Positions 8,831 through 17,608 are shown, counted from the stretch's first letter. The stretch: DNA of 55,938 nt from Armatimonadota bacterium (GCA_026392115.1 JAPLCQ010000088.1:1-55938), one strand, 5' to 3'. Notes: generated by a model from the letters alone, not told the origin. Program-made: numbers and translations.

Positions 8831-11758
8831 ATGTACGGTCTCTGCGTGATGGCCGGGTTGCTTGCCACGGCCGGGGCGCCTGTGGCGGCCAAGCCTCGGC
8901 TCGTCCTGCCCAACTCGCCGATCACCTTTGAGCGGAACACCGGCCACTGGCCCAAGGACGTCCGGTTCGTGGCCCGCACCGGCCGCGGCATGCTTTTCAT
9001 TACCCGCCGGGAGGCCGTGGTCTCGATCCGCAAGGGGGATCGGACCTCGACGCTCCGGCTGAAGCTGCAGGGCTCCGACCCCGCCGCCGTCGCCTCGGGG
9101 CTTGAGAAGCGGCCCGGCATCGTCAACTACTTCATCGGCAAGGACCCGAAGCAGTGGCGGACGAATGTCCCCACCTACTCGCGCGTGAAGCTGGCCGGGG
9201 TCTATCCCGGCGTGGACCTGGTCTACTACGGCGCGGGACAGGGCCGCGAGCTGGAGTATGACTTCGTGGTGAAGCCCGGCGCCGACCCCTCGAAGATCCG
9301 CATGTCGGTCTCCGGCGCCAGGTCGCTGCGGGGCGTCGGGGGCCAGGTGGTCGCCTCCACCGAGTGCGGCGACGTCGTTCTGAATCGTCCCTACGCCTAC
9401 CAGACCGTCGGCGGCATCCGCAGGCAGGTCGCCTGCTCCTTCGAGCTGGAGCGCGATACCGTCGCCTTCCGGGTGGCCCGCTACGACGCCTCGCGGCCGT
9501 TGGTGGTGGACCCCACGCTGAGCTACTGCACCTACCTGGGCGGGGCCGGCGACGAGGGGTTCCACGCCATCGCGGTCGACGGCGCCGGCGCAGCCTACGT
9601 AGTGGGTGATGTCACAACGGGCGGCTTCCCGGTCACCCCGGGAGCCTATAGCACCACGCTTGCCAGCGTTCGCGACTGCGTGGTGGCGAAGCTGGCGGCT
9701 GACGGCAAGAGCCTCGTCTACGCCACCTACCTCGGCGGCGATAAGAACGACGCCGCTTACGCTGTCGCCGTCGATGCAACCGGGGCGGCGATCGTGGGAG
9801 GCGAGACCCTGTCGGGCACCTTCCCGACCACCCCCGGCGTCCTCGGCTCGGCCCTCGGCGGCGGCACCGACGCCTTCGTGGTCCGCATCAGCCCGGCGGG
9901 CAACGCCCTGCAGATGGCGACTTATCTCGGCGGCGCGGCCTATGACAACCTGAGGGGCATCGCCCTCGGCAGCGGCGGCGCCGTCTATGCCACGGGCCAG
10001 ACCAACTCGGCCGCGTTCCCGACCACGCAGGGAGCCTACAGCAGGGCCCTGGCCGGCGACCGCGATGCGTACGTCGTCAAGCTGACCGCCGACGGCAGCG
10101 CCCTGGTCTACGGCACGCTGTTCGGCGGAACCTACCGGGACACCGGCAACGCCATCGCGGTCTCCAGCGCCGGCGTCGCCTACATCGCCGGCGGCACCGA
10201 GTCCAATAACCTGCCGGCCGCCGGCTTCTTCCAGCCGGCCTATGGAGGCGGCGACCGCGACACGTTCGTCATGGCGCTCTCAGCCGACGGGAGCTCCCTG
10301 CTCTACGCCACGTACTTCGGAGGGACCGCCCTGGAGTCGGCCGAGGGCATCACGGTGGACGGCTCGGGTTGCGCAACCGTGATCGGCACGTCGGAGGGCT
10401 CCATGCCCCTGCCGCCCGGCGGCTACCAGGCGGTCCGCGGCGGCAACTACGACACCTTCCTGGCGCGGTTCGCCGCCGACGGCAAGAGCGTCCTGGCCGG
10501 CACTTACCTCGGGGGGACCAGCTCCGAAGGGTATGCGACATTCGCCACAGACGCGACGGGCGATATCTGCGTCTTCGGGTACACCAACTCCGACAACTTC
10601 CCCGTGACGCCCGACGCGTTGCAGTCCACGCGCGGCTCCGGTCAGGCCTACTACGTGGCCAAGCTCAACTCGGCCATGACGAGCCTGATCTACGGCACCT
10701 TCCTGGGCGGCTCGATCTACGACGAGAGCTCGGCATGCGCCGCGGCGGGCGGCGCGCTCTACTTTGTGGGCGGCACACTGGGCGGCATCGCGGCCACGGC
10801 CGGGGCCTACCAGACCAGCCCCGGCGGCAGCTTTGACGGCCTGGTGGCCAAGCTCGCCTTCGTCCAGCCGTTGAGCCTCGCCGTCGCCGACGTCACGGCA
10901 ACCGCCGGCTCGCGCACCACGCTCGCCGCCACGTTGACCTCGGGTGGATCGCCGGTATCGGCGCGACGGCTCCAGTTCCGCATAGACGGCGGTGCATGGA
11001 CCAACTCCGAGACCCTCACCAGCGCCGCCGGCCGAGCCACCCTCACCCTCACCGCACCGGCGGCCGGCCCGCACACGATCGACTGCCGGGCCCTCGACGC
11101 ATCGGCGGCCGTCGAGGCCGCCGGCTCCGGCTCCCTCACCGCCACGGCGCTCATCGGCACCGCCACGAACGCCTGCGACCGAACCTCCGGCCCCGGCGAC
11201 GTCGTGAACCTGCCGGCGTACCTGGTCCTGCCCTCCGCGACCTCCACCGGTACGGGCGTCGCCGGGAAGCCGATTGAGTTCCAGTTCAACGGCGGCTCCT
11301 GGACCGCGGCATCGGCCCTGACCGACGCCACCGGCAAGGCCGCCCTCGCCGTCACCGCTCCCGCCGCGGTCGGCGACTACACCATCAACGCGCGCTTCCT
11401 GGGCGACGCCACCCACGCCGCCTCCAGCGGCACGGCCAAACTCACCGTGGCCGCCAAGCGGAACGCCTACGTTTACACCGCCAACCGATCCGGCAAGGCG
11501 GGCTCGGCGGGCACGCTGATCTCCTTCTTCTACTGGTACCAGAAGAACGGAACCCTGACCCCGGTCAGCGGGAAGTCCCTCCGGTTCCAGTGCGCCGGCG
11601 TGAGCCTGGACAGCACGGTCACCACCGACGCCTCCGGCAAGGCCACGGTTACGGTCACCCCGGCCTCCGCCGGCTCGTTCCCGTTCACCGTGGACTTCAC
11701 GGCGGACGCCGACTACAACGCGGCCGGCGGCGCAGGCACGCTGACCGTGGCGCCGTAG
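8831..11758 (+). CDS. secreted SBBP seven-bladed beta-propeller protein 1 with Ig-like C-terminus
   Basis: The 975-residue protein opens with a signal peptide (MYGLCVMAGLLATAGAPVAA). Residues about 30-230 form the domain that typically precedes SBBP repeats (FERNTGHWPKDVRF ... RPLVVDPTLSY). Seven SBBP repeats follow, each with a [YA]-x-T-[YFL]-[LF]-GG strand, a DGxGxAYV stretch and FPTTPGAY-like turns, consistent with one seven-bladed propeller. About 300 C-terminal residues form three Ig-like modules (LQFRIDGGAW, IEFQFNGGSW, LRFQCAGVSL). It is a close paralogue of the protein at 17564, but its promoter differs. The role is probably extracellular or surface binding; no enzymatic motif is seen. 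Confidence 0.9.
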   Translation: MYGLCVMAGLLATAGAPVAAKPRLVLPNSPITFERNTGHWPKDVRFVARTGRGMLFITRREAVVSIRKGDRTSTLRLKLQGSDPAAVASGLEKRPGIVNYFIGKDPKQWRTNVPTYSRVKLAGVYPGVDLVYYGAGQGRELEYDFVVKPGADPSKIRMSVSGARSLRGVGGQVVASTECGDVVLNRPYAYQTVGGIRRQVACSFELERDTVAFRVARYDASRPLVVDPTLSYCTYLGGAGDEGFHAIAVDGAGAAYVVGDVTTGGFPVTPGAYSTTLASVRDCVVAKLAADGKSLVYATYLGGDKNDAAYAVAVDATGAAIVGGETLSGTFPTTPGVLGSALGGGTDAFVVRISPAGNALQMATYLGGAAYDNLRGIALGSGGAVYATGQTNSAAFPTTQGAYSRALAGDRDAYVVKLTADGSALVYGTLFGGTYRDTGNAIAVSSAGVAYIAGGTESNNLPAAGFFQPAYGGGDRDTFVMALSADGSSLLYATYFGGTALESAEGITVDGSGCATVIGTSEGSMPLPPGGYQAVRGGNYDTFLARFAADGKSVLAGTYLGGTSSEGYATFATDATGDICVFGYTNSDNFPVTPDALQSTRGSGQAYYVAKLNSAMTSLIYGTFLGGSIYDESSACAAAGGALYFVGGTLGGIAATAGAYQTSPGGSFDGLVAKLAFVQPLSLAVADVTATAGSRTTLAATLTSGGSPVSARRLQFRIDGGAWTNSETLTSAAGRATLTLTAPAAGPHTIDCRALDASAAVEAAGSGSLTATALIGTATNACDRTSGPGDVVNLPAYLVLPSATSTGTGVAGKPIEFQFNGGSWTAASALTDATGKAALAVTAPAAVGDYTINARFLGDATHAASSGTAKLTVAAKRNAYVYTANRSGKAGSAGTLISFFYWYQKNGTLTPVSGKSLRFQCAGVSLDSTVTTDASGKATVTVTPASAGSFPFTVDFTADADYNAAGGAGTLTVAP

Positions 11759-11776
11759 AATCTCGGACGCAGCAAC

Positions 11777-11804
11777 GCCCCCGGAAACTCCTGCTTCCGG
11801 GGGC
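11777..11804 (+). terminator. GC-rich hairpin after SBBP protein 1
   Basis: A perfect 10-bp stem (GCCCCCGGAA / TTCCGGGGGC) with an 8-nt loop begins 19 bp after the stop codon. No long T run follows, only CTTT. The same type of C5-6/G5-6 hairpin follows the other two secreted-protein genes of this family in the window. It can also serve the convergent epimerase gene. Confidence 0.65.
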
Positions 11805-11827
11805 GCCGCTTTGGTAGGCGCCCGCCG

Positions 11828-12868
11828 CTAGAAGAAGCGCTTGACCAGGCCGAGGATGCCCTGCTTCCACGGGACGCGGTGGCTCACGCCGCTCTTGTTC
11901 TCGAACTCCGCCTTGTGGGCGATGTACCACTCGTAGTTGCGGATCAGCGCGGCCTGGTTGGAGTGCTTCGGCTGCCAGCCCAGCACGCGCTGAGCCTTCT
12001 CGATGGAGACGAACGAGTCCTTGGCCGCCGTCTCATAGACCCACTTGTAGAGCGGCGAGAGGTGCAGCGCCTCCAGCAGGCGCAGCGTGGCGATGACCGG
12101 CCCGGCCGGCGTCCCCTTGATCTTCTTGCCGAAGCCCGCCTTGTCCAGCACCGCCTGGTAGTCCTCCTTCATCGTGGCGAACTCGGCCGCGCCGATGTTG
12201 AAGGTGTCGTTCACAGTCTCGGCGGGCAGCGTCAGGCAGAGCCAGATCGCCTGGCACAGGTCCTCCACGTCGAGCAGTTGGTACCGGTTCGCGCCGGAGC
12301 CGATCACCGGGAAGCCGTGGCCGCTCTGCGCCCAGTCGTAGAAGAGCGCGAAGACGCCCAGCCGCTCCGGCCCCACAAAGGACTTGGGGCGGACGACGGG
12401 CACGCAGAGGCCCTTCTCGCGCATCTTGACGCACTCGCCCTCGGCCTCAACCTTGGCGATGCCGTAGGGGCCCACGCCCACCATCTGGTCATCCTCCACC
12501 AGCGGATGGTGGTCCGGGATGCCGTAGACGGCGGTGGAGGAGATCATCACCACCCGCGGGATGCCCAGTTCGTGGGCGATCTCCAGCACGTTGCGGGTCC
12601 CCACCACGTCGGTGGTGTGGATGTCGTCCGGCGGGTAGAGCGGCAGCGCGGCGGCGGTATGCACCACCAGGCCGCAGCCCCGCATGGCCTGCTTCAGGGC
12701 GCGCCGGTCGCGGATATCGCCCTTCACCTCGGTCACGCGGCCCCGCTCGGGGTAGTCGAACGGCGCCAGGTCGTAGCTGACGACGCCGCACACCTCGGCC
12801 AGCAGCCGCCGAACCAGGTTGATGCCAAGAAAACCGGCCCCGCCGGTGACGAAGACGTTGGAAGCCAT
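11828..12868 (-). CDS. NAD-dependent epimerase/dehydratase (extended SDR)
   Basis: The 346-residue protein begins with the Rossmann motif FVTGGAGFLGINLV and contains the extended-SDR active-site segments ISSTAVYG and GPYGIAKVEAE (Tyr-x3-Lys). The acidic residue after the second strand (YDLAPFDYP) favours NAD. It resembles nucleotide-sugar 4-epimerases and related dehydratases; substrate cannot be fixed. The start at 12868 has a GGGAGGGATC ribosome site. The ORF extends further upstream only into repeat DNA. It stands alone, convergent with SBBP protein 1 and next to a repeat array. Confidence 0.87.
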   Translation of the reverse strand: MASNVFVTGGAGFLGINLVRRLLAEVCGVVSYDLAPFDYPERGRVTEVKGDIRDRRALKQAMRGCGLVVHTAAALPLYPPDDIHTTDVVGTRNVLEIAHELGIPRVVMISSTAVYGIPDHHPLVEDDQMVGVGPYGIAKVEAEGECVKMREKGLCVPVVRPKSFVGPERLGVFALFYDWAQSGHGFPVIGSGANRYQLLDVEDLCQAIWLCLTLPAETVNDTFNIGAAEFATMKEDYQAVLDKAGFGKKIKGTPAGPVIATLRLLEALHLSPLYKWVYETAAKDSFVSIEKAQRVLGWQPKHSNQAALIRNYEWYIAHKAEFENKSGVSHRVPWKQGILGLVKRFF

Positions 12869-12935
12869 GCGCGATCCCTCCCTGCGATGCCCGATGATAG
12901 CACACGGGCGGAGGGGCGGGGGCGGGGGAGGCACC

Positions 12936-13793
12936 GGCGACTGAAGTCGCTGCAACGAACGGCGGGAAGTCGCCCTTCGGCGACTTGGGCGGGTGCGGCC
13001 GCCGTCCCTACGGGCAATCTGGGGGCTCACTGACGCCACTGATGGTGGCCCTCCGACGCCGTCCAGTCGCCGAAGGGCGACTTGCCGACTTTCGTTGCGG
13101 CGGTTTCAACCGCCCGCACCCCGTCAAGCCACGTTGCCGATGGAATCGGGGTCCTTCACTTCGTTCAGGACGACCGGCAAGGGCGGCGGAGTCCGGCGAC
13201 TGAAGTCGCTGCAACGAACGGCGGGAAGTCGCCCTTCGGCGACTTGGGCGTGTGCGACCGCCGAGCCTACGGGCGCTCTGGGGGCTCACTGACGCCACTG
13301 ATGGTGGCTCGCCACCGCCGTCCAGTCGCCGAAGGGCGACTTCCCGTCGTTCGTTGCCGCGGTTTCAACCGCCCGCACCCCGAGCACGCCACGTTGCCGA
13401 TGGAATCGGGGTCCTTCACTTCGTTCAGGACGACCGGCAAGGGCGCCGGGGGTGCCGGCCTGCCGGGGGCGCCGGCGACTGAAGTCGCTGCAACGAACGG
13501 CGGAAAGTCGCCCTTCGGCGACTTGGGCGGGTGCGGCCGCCGTCCCTACTGGCGCTCTGGGGGCTCACTGACGCTACAGGTGGTGGCCCTCCGACGCCGG
13601 CCAGTCGCCGAAGGGCGACTTCCCAACTTTCGTGGCGGCGGTTTCAACCGCCCGGACCCCGTCAAGCCACGTTGCCGATGGAATCGGGGTCCTTCACTTC
13701 GTTCAGGACGACCGGCAAGGGCGCCGGGGGTGCCGTCCAGTCGCCGAAGGGCGACTTCCCGCCTTTCGTTGCGGCGGTTTCAACCGCCCGCAC
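12936..13793. repeat. array of three 260-280 bp palindromic interspersed repeats
   Basis: Units begin near 12936, 13195 and 13474. Each has a left arm (GGCGACTGAAGTCGCTGCAA, then AAGTCGCC-CTTC-GGCGACTT), a centre with GGGGGCTCACTGACGC, and a right arm that is nearly the reverse complement of the left arm, ending GCGGTTTCAACCGC. Arms are about 50 bp and contain two small nested hairpins each. A shared linker (CACGTTGCCGATGGAATCGG, then a GGTCCT/AGGAC inverted repeat) joins the units. The third unit carries an extra right arm (13736-13790). ORFs crossing this area are repeat-derived. No transposase is encoded nearby, so the elements are probably non-autonomous or structural. Confidence 0.9.
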
Positions 13794-13798
13794 GGAGG

Positions 13799-14056
13799 CT
13801 ACGCGAGGGCCTCGCTGCAGACGATGCGCGCCGCTTCGTCGGCGTCGACGGCGCGCCGCTGCGCCGAGGCGGCCATCTCGGCCATGCCGTGCTCGTGATA
13901 GATGTCGGTCAGGGCCCCGCACCGGCGGAGCCTCGTGATGAGGTCGAGCAGCAGGCTGCAAACGGAAAAGCCACCCGGCGCAATGCCGCGGTGGCTCTGG
14001 AGACGAATACACACAAAACGTGTGGGACTATAGTTCGGAAGATCGCTCTTCCGCAC
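13799..14056 (-). CDS. possible small protein or gene remnant (85 codons, GTG start)
   Basis: The frame reads to a stop next to the repeat array. The last 50 codons (LLLDLITRLRRCGALTD ... ARIVCSEALA) use almost only G or C in third positions and look coding. The first 35 codons do not, and they overlap the hairpins and terminator of the candidate ncRNA. I see no good ribosome site. It may be the 3' end of a decayed gene behind a surviving leader, or a small protein with a start I cannot place. No family is recognised. Confidence 0.3.
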   Translation of the reverse strand: MRKSDLPNYSPTRFVCIRLQSHRGIAPGGFSVCSLLLDLITRLRRCGALTDIYHEHGMAEMAASAQRRAVDADEAARIVCSEALA

Positions 14057-14141
14057 ATCGAGGGTCTCCCCTCAAGGCACCGTCGCCGTCTCCAGGCCGG
14101 TTGCCAGGCGCAGCGCGAACGCTGCTCCATTCCTGATGCTG
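13965..14141 (-). ncRNA. candidate structured leader RNA / riboswitch / sRNA
   Basis: The minus-strand transcript expected from the promoter at 14147-14175 folds by eye into defined helices. P1 is GCAUC/GAUGU, enclosing three hairpins: P2 GCAGCG-UUCG-CGCUGC; P3 with GGCA-ACCG paired to CGGU-GCC around a GCC/GGC tip; P4 GAGGG-GAGA-CCCUC. A separate hairpin CGGAAGA-GCGA-UCUUCCG follows, then CACAC-GUUUU-GUGUG, then a terminator. UUCG and GNRA-type loops are typical of real structured RNAs. The three-hairpin junction and the GCAACC/GGUGC pair recall SAM-I riboswitches, but the P2 pseudoknot loop and J3/4 are missing, so I do not call that class. Confidence 0.55.
13966..13995 (-). terminator. intrinsic terminator of the candidate ncRNA
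   Basis: On the minus strand GCCACC and GGTGGC pair, continued inward by CGGC/GCCG with one bulged base and a 5-nt loop, and the stem is followed directly by TTTT. It lies about 150 nt downstream of the predicted transcription start. Confidence 0.6.
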
Positions 14142-14146
14142 GTAGT

Positions 14147-14175
14147 ATTGTACAGCAACGCGGCCCATCTGTCAA
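14147..14175 (-). promoter_or_regulatory. consensus sigma-70 promoter reading leftward
   Basis: On the minus strand TTGACA (complement of 14170-14175) is separated by exactly 17 bp from TACAAT (complement of 14147-14152). This is the strongest -35/-10 pair seen in the window. It points away from the metallophosphoesterase gene and into the structured region at 13965-14141. Confidence 0.7.
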
Positions 14176-14214
14176 GCCCGTTTTAGGCGCCGGACCGCGG
14201 CCCAGGAGGTCCCC

Positions 14215-15048
14215 ATGGAGTGGCTGGCTCTCACCGCCGCGCTGGCGGTCTGCGCGCTCTCGACGGTCGTGGCCGAGGCCGCGCCGCAGCGCACGGTGCG
14301 CATCGCGCTGCTCAGCGACACGCATGTCCGAACCAACCCCACGGGCGACCACGCGGCCTACCGCGACCGCCTGCTGCAGGCCGTCGCCCAGGTGCGCGAG
14401 ATGAAGCCCGACGTCACGCTCTTCGCCGGCGACCTGACCGAGAACGGCTCGCCGGAGGACTTCCTCACCTTCAAGGCGCTGGCCGCCGGGCTGCGGAAGC
14501 CGGTGCTGTGGGTGGCGGGCAACCACGACGTGGGCGGCAAGCGGCTGCCGGGCAAGGCCGAGGGCGTCACCGAGGAGAGCATGGCCGCGTTCGAGGCGGC
14601 GCTTGGCCCCGGCTTCGGCGCCCGCACGGCCGGCGGGGCGCGGATCATCACCCTCAACGCCTCGCTGCTGGGCAGCGGCCTCCCCTCCGAGGCGCGGCAG
14701 TGGGCCCTGCTGGAGCGGGAGACCGCACGCAAGGGCGCCACGCCGAAGGTGATCCTCCTCCACAACCCCCTCTTCGTCAAGGAGCCCGGCGAGAAGGGCG
14801 GCGACTACTGGTGCGTGGAGCCGGAGCCCCGCAAGCGCCTGCTGGACCTGGCCCGGCGCGGCGGCGTGCGGGCCATCTTGTCGGGGCATATCCACCGTCC
14901 GCTGGAGGCCGAGGCCGAGGGCATCGCCTGCATCACCACGCCGCCCGTCTCCTTCGGCCTGCCGCCCGGCGCGCAGCCGGAGGGGTGGACCTGGATAGAG
15001 ATCGACCCGGCAGGGGCCGTCACCGCACGGGTGGTGGAGATTCGGTAG
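14215..15048 (+). CDS. calcineurin-like metallophosphoesterase, exported
   Basis: The 277-residue protein carries a signal peptide (ALTAALAVCALSTVVAEA) and the ordered metallophosphoesterase motifs: LLSDTHV (DxH), LFAGDL (GD), WVAGNHDVGG (GNHD), LLHNPL and LSGHIHRP (GHxH). These residues bind the dinuclear metal centre. A CCAGGAGGT ribosome site precedes the ATG. The substrate (phosphodiester, nucleotide or phospholipid) is not evident. Repeat arrays lie on both sides, so it is probably expressed alone. Confidence 0.88.
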   Translation: MEWLALTAALAVCALSTVVAEAAPQRTVRIALLSDTHVRTNPTGDHAAYRDRLLQAVAQVREMKPDVTLFAGDLTENGSPEDFLTFKALAAGLRKPVLWVAGNHDVGGKRLPGKAEGVTEESMAAFEAALGPGFGARTAGGARIITLNASLLGSGLPSEARQWALLERETARKGATPKVILLHNPLFVKEPGEKGGDYWCVEPEPRKRLLDLARRGGVRAILSGHIHRPLEAEAEGIACITTPPVSFGLPPGAQPEGWTWIEIDPAGAVTARVVEIR

Positions 15049-15072
15049 GCCCGGAGGGCGTCGGAGGGCGCC

Positions 15073-15514
15073 GGCGACTGAAGTCGCTGCAACGAACGGC
15101 GGGAAGTCGCCCTTCGGCGACTTGGGCGGGTGCGGCCGCCGGGCCTACGGGCACTCTGGGGGCTCACTGACGCCACAGGCGGTGACCCTTCGCCGCCGTC
15201 CAGTCGCCGAAGGGCGACTTCCCGCCTTTTGTTGCCGCGGTTTCAACCGCACGTACCCCGAGCAAGCCACGTTGCCGCCGGAGTCGGGGTCCTTCACTTC
15301 GTTCAGGCCGACGGCACGGGCGCGGAGTCCGGCGACTGAAGTCGCTGCAACGAACGGCGGGAAGTCGCCCTTCGGCGACTCGGGCGGGTGCGGCCGCCGA
15401 GCCTACGGGCGCTCTGGGGGCTCACTGACGCCACAGGCGGTGACCCGCCACCGCCGTCCATTCGCCGAAGGGCGACTTCCCGCCTTTTGTTGCCGCGGTT
15501 TCAACCGCCCGCAC
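15073..15514. repeat. second array of the palindromic interspersed repeat (two units)
   Basis: Units start near 15073 and 15331 and have the same arms and centre as the array at 12936-13793, with small differences such as CTTTTGTTGCCGCGG in the right arm. The second unit ends after the right arm at about 15514. The remaining bases to 15643 hold a short spacer and the presumed promoter region of the histidine kinase; TATGATAGGAT near 15595 is a possible -10. Confidence 0.9.
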
Positions 15515-15643
15515 GCGCCGACACGGACCGCGCCGCTTCCCGGCGGCTCGGGCTTCCGTGCCGGCTTCGCGCAGGCTTAGGTACTCCGGTGCGCTATGAT
15601 AGGATGTGTGATCCGTCGGACGCCGTCCTCGGCGAGAGGGTGA

Positions 15644-17278
15644 GTGTCGTCGCTTTCCATGCATTTCGGCAACCACATCTGGTACCAGCTTCTATGCCTG
15701 AGTAGCGCGGCGCTCAGCGTCGGGCTCATGTGGCGCATCCTCCGGCGCGGCGCGCCTGGAAACAAGCCGGCCGCCGCCTTCATGGGTTGCGCCGCCCTCT
15801 GGTCGCTCGGAGCCGCGGGCGAGTACGGCTGCACGAGCCCTGCACAGGCCAACATCTGGTATGCGATTGCGGCTCCGGGCAAGGCGCTGGGCCCGCTCTT
15901 CCTCTTTCTCATGGTGCTGGAGTATCTCCGCTACCACACGCTCGTCACCCACCGGGCGGTCGCCTACTTCGCAGTTGTCCCGGTCCTTACCGTGCTGGCC
16001 CGCTGGACCGATCCGTGGTTGGGCCTGTACTACGCGCATACGCCGCCGCCCGGCGCGTTCCAGGCTGCGACATACACTCCGCTGGGGTGGCTCATGCTCG
16101 GCTACTCGCTGGTGATCGCCTTTGCGGGCCATACGCTGCTGCTGCTGCACATCGCCCTCGCGCCGACCGGCCACCGACGTCAGATCAGCCTGTTCCTGAT
16201 CGGCGCCCTGATGCCCGTGGCCGGGGCGGCTCTTTACATGCTGGACGTGGGGCCGTTCGCGGTGTACGACCTGACGCCGCCCTTGCTCAACTTCGCGGGC
16301 CTGATGCTGTCGCTGGGGATGGTGAAGCACCGCCTCTTCCGCATGACGCCCCTGCTGCACCAGATCGTGGCCGCGTCGCTGAAGGACGGCATCCTGATCC
16401 TCGACGACTCGGGGACCGCCATCGAGTGCAACAGCGCGGCCCGACGCCTGCTGGACTGGTCGGACGGCGATGTCGTGGGGAAACACTGGCCCGCCTCGGC
16501 GCCGGACTGGTACCGGGAGGCCATGCCGGCGGCGCAGGCGGAAATGTGGGACGTGACCCACGACGGCGTGACGCTGCAGGTCTCCACCACGCCATGCCCG
16601 GCGCCGCACACGGATGAGACCATCATTACGCTACGCGATGTGACGGCGGAACGGGCCATGGTGGAGGAGAAGGCCCGGCGGGCCATGGCGCGGTACCTGC
16701 ACGACGACATCGGCCAGTCGATCTCCGCATGCCTGCTGCACCTTGCCGCGCTAAAGCGCCAGGGCGTGACACCGTCGCAAGCCGACCAGATTCAGGCGAT
16801 AGCGGGGGGGCTGGAGCACACGTTGCGCCGTTCGCGCGCGGTCACCCTGGAGATCACTCCGGCTCTGCACTGCGATGAGGGCGTGTCGCCCATGCTGCGC
16901 TGGCTGGCGGCCAACATGCAGCGCGCGTTCGGCGTCGCCATACGGGTTGATGCGGACAGGTCCGTGCCCGACCTGGACGCAGAAGGTTGCCGCAGGCTCT
17001 TCGGCATGGTCCGCGAGTTACTGTTCAATGCCGTGAAGCACTCCAGGGCCCGGGAAGTGATGGTCACCGTGGCGGCGGAGGAGGGGCGGCGCCTGATCAC
17101 GGTGACCGATAACGGCGTGGGTATCGACGCCGGGGCCTCCGAGCCGGCCGGTATGGGGCTGGCCACGATCCGGGCGGAACTGTCCACGTTGGGCGGCGAC
17201 CTCGTGGTCGCGCCGTCCCCCGCGGGAGGGACATCCGCCTGCATCGTCTGGCCCCTGGATCCCCAGCCCGCGCAGTAG
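15644..17278 (+). CDS. membrane sensor histidine kinase (7TM + PAS + HisKA_3/HATPase, NarX-like)
   Basis: The 544-residue protein has about seven N-terminal hydrophobic segments (residues about 10-235) of the 7TM histidine-kinase sensor type, then a PAS-like region (DGILILDDSGTAIECNSAAR). The dimerisation domain has its phospho-acceptor His near residue 353 in RYLHDDIGQSIS, the HisKA_3 form used with NarL-type regulators. The ATPase shows N-box ELLFNAVKHSRA, VTDNGVGID and GMGLATIRAEL. The start chosen is GTG at 15644 behind GAGAGGG; ATG at 15659 is an alternative. The likely partner is the response regulator at 20630, separated from it by SBBP protein 2. Confidence 0.9.
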   Translation: MSSLSMHFGNHIWYQLLCLSSAALSVGLMWRILRRGAPGNKPAAAFMGCAALWSLGAAGEYGCTSPAQANIWYAIAAPGKALGPLFLFLMVLEYLRYHTLVTHRAVAYFAVVPVLTVLARWTDPWLGLYYAHTPPPGAFQAATYTPLGWLMLGYSLVIAFAGHTLLLLHIALAPTGHRRQISLFLIGALMPVAGAALYMLDVGPFAVYDLTPPLLNFAGLMLSLGMVKHRLFRMTPLLHQIVAASLKDGILILDDSGTAIECNSAARRLLDWSDGDVVGKHWPASAPDWYREAMPAAQAEMWDVTHDGVTLQVSTTPCPAPHTDETIITLRDVTAERAMVEEKARRAMARYLHDDIGQSISACLLHLAALKRQGVTPSQADQIQAIAGGLEHTLRRSRAVTLEITPALHCDEGVSPMLRWLAANMQRAFGVAIRVDADRSVPDLDAEGCRRLFGMVRELLFNAVKHSRAREVMVTVAAEEGRRLITVTDNGVGIDAGASEPAGMGLATIRAELSTLGGDLVVAPSPAGGTSACIVWPLDPQPAQ

Positions 17279-17340
17279 GACGCGGGCATATCGCTCCGTG
17301 TGGATCACCATGACGGGCTGCAGGCCGATCGACGGCGCAC

Positions 17341-17376
17341 GGACGGACACGGACCAACACGGACTCACACGGACCG
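17341..17376. repeat. short CACGGAC tandem repeats between histidine kinase and SBBP protein 2
   Basis: The motif ACACGGACNN recurs about four times, followed by CCGCCGTTCTCACC and a pyrimidine-rich run. Closely similar tracts occur at 21319-21378 and about 22955-22985, each at a gene boundary of this cluster. Confidence 0.75.
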
Positions 17377-17413
17377 CCGTTCTCACCCCTTCTCCCCTTC
17401 ACCCCCTCACCCC

Positions 17414-17608
17414 CTCACGCCCTCCACCGCCGCGTAGAACTACGCGAAAATCGAGTAGAAACCGGAGCGCTCGCGCGTACCTTTCCGCTTCCCTTGTCGT
17501 GCGCAGCCGGGCTACGATGGGTCGTGGCGCGTGGAGCGCCATACTTCACTCCTGGAGAGGCACATGCTCAGTCGTACCAAACGCACGCCGCGACTGGCCC
17601 TGGCGGCG
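17414..17608 (+). repeat. duplicated promoter/RBS/signal-peptide cassette, copy A
   Basis: About 195 bp here match 21407-21601 with roughly ten base differences. The cassette covers the upstream region, the palindrome, CGGGCTACGATGGGTCGTGG, the GGAGAGG ribosome site, the ATG and the first 15 codons (MLSRTKRTPRLALAA). The ATG is at offset 150 in both copies. The downstream proteins are unrelated. Confidence 0.92.
17431..17446. promoter_or_regulatory. 7-2-7 palindrome, candidate operator (copy A)
   Basis: CGCGTAG-AA-CTACGCG is a perfect inverted repeat 118 bp before the SBBP protein 2 start. Further TAGAA half-sites follow (GAGTAGAAACC). It is invariant in the second cassette. A dimeric NarL-type regulator is encoded next door and could bind it; this is inference. 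The palindrome could alternatively form a short hairpin. Confidence 0.45.

Noticed and set aside
12936-13793. CRISPR array
   Set aside because: Units are ~260-280 bp, internally palindromic and lack short uniform spacers; no cas genes are present.
13965-14141. Confident SAM-I riboswitch call
   Set aside because: The GCAACC/GGUGC pair and junction layout fit, but P2 ends in a UUCG loop that cannot form the pseudoknot, the J3/4 consensus is missing and no methionine gene follows.
13082-14404. 440-residue plus-strand ORF across the repeat array
   Set aside because: It translates repeat units (recurring GGKSPFGD and GSFTSFRTTGKG) and runs through the ncRNA; repeat-derived only.
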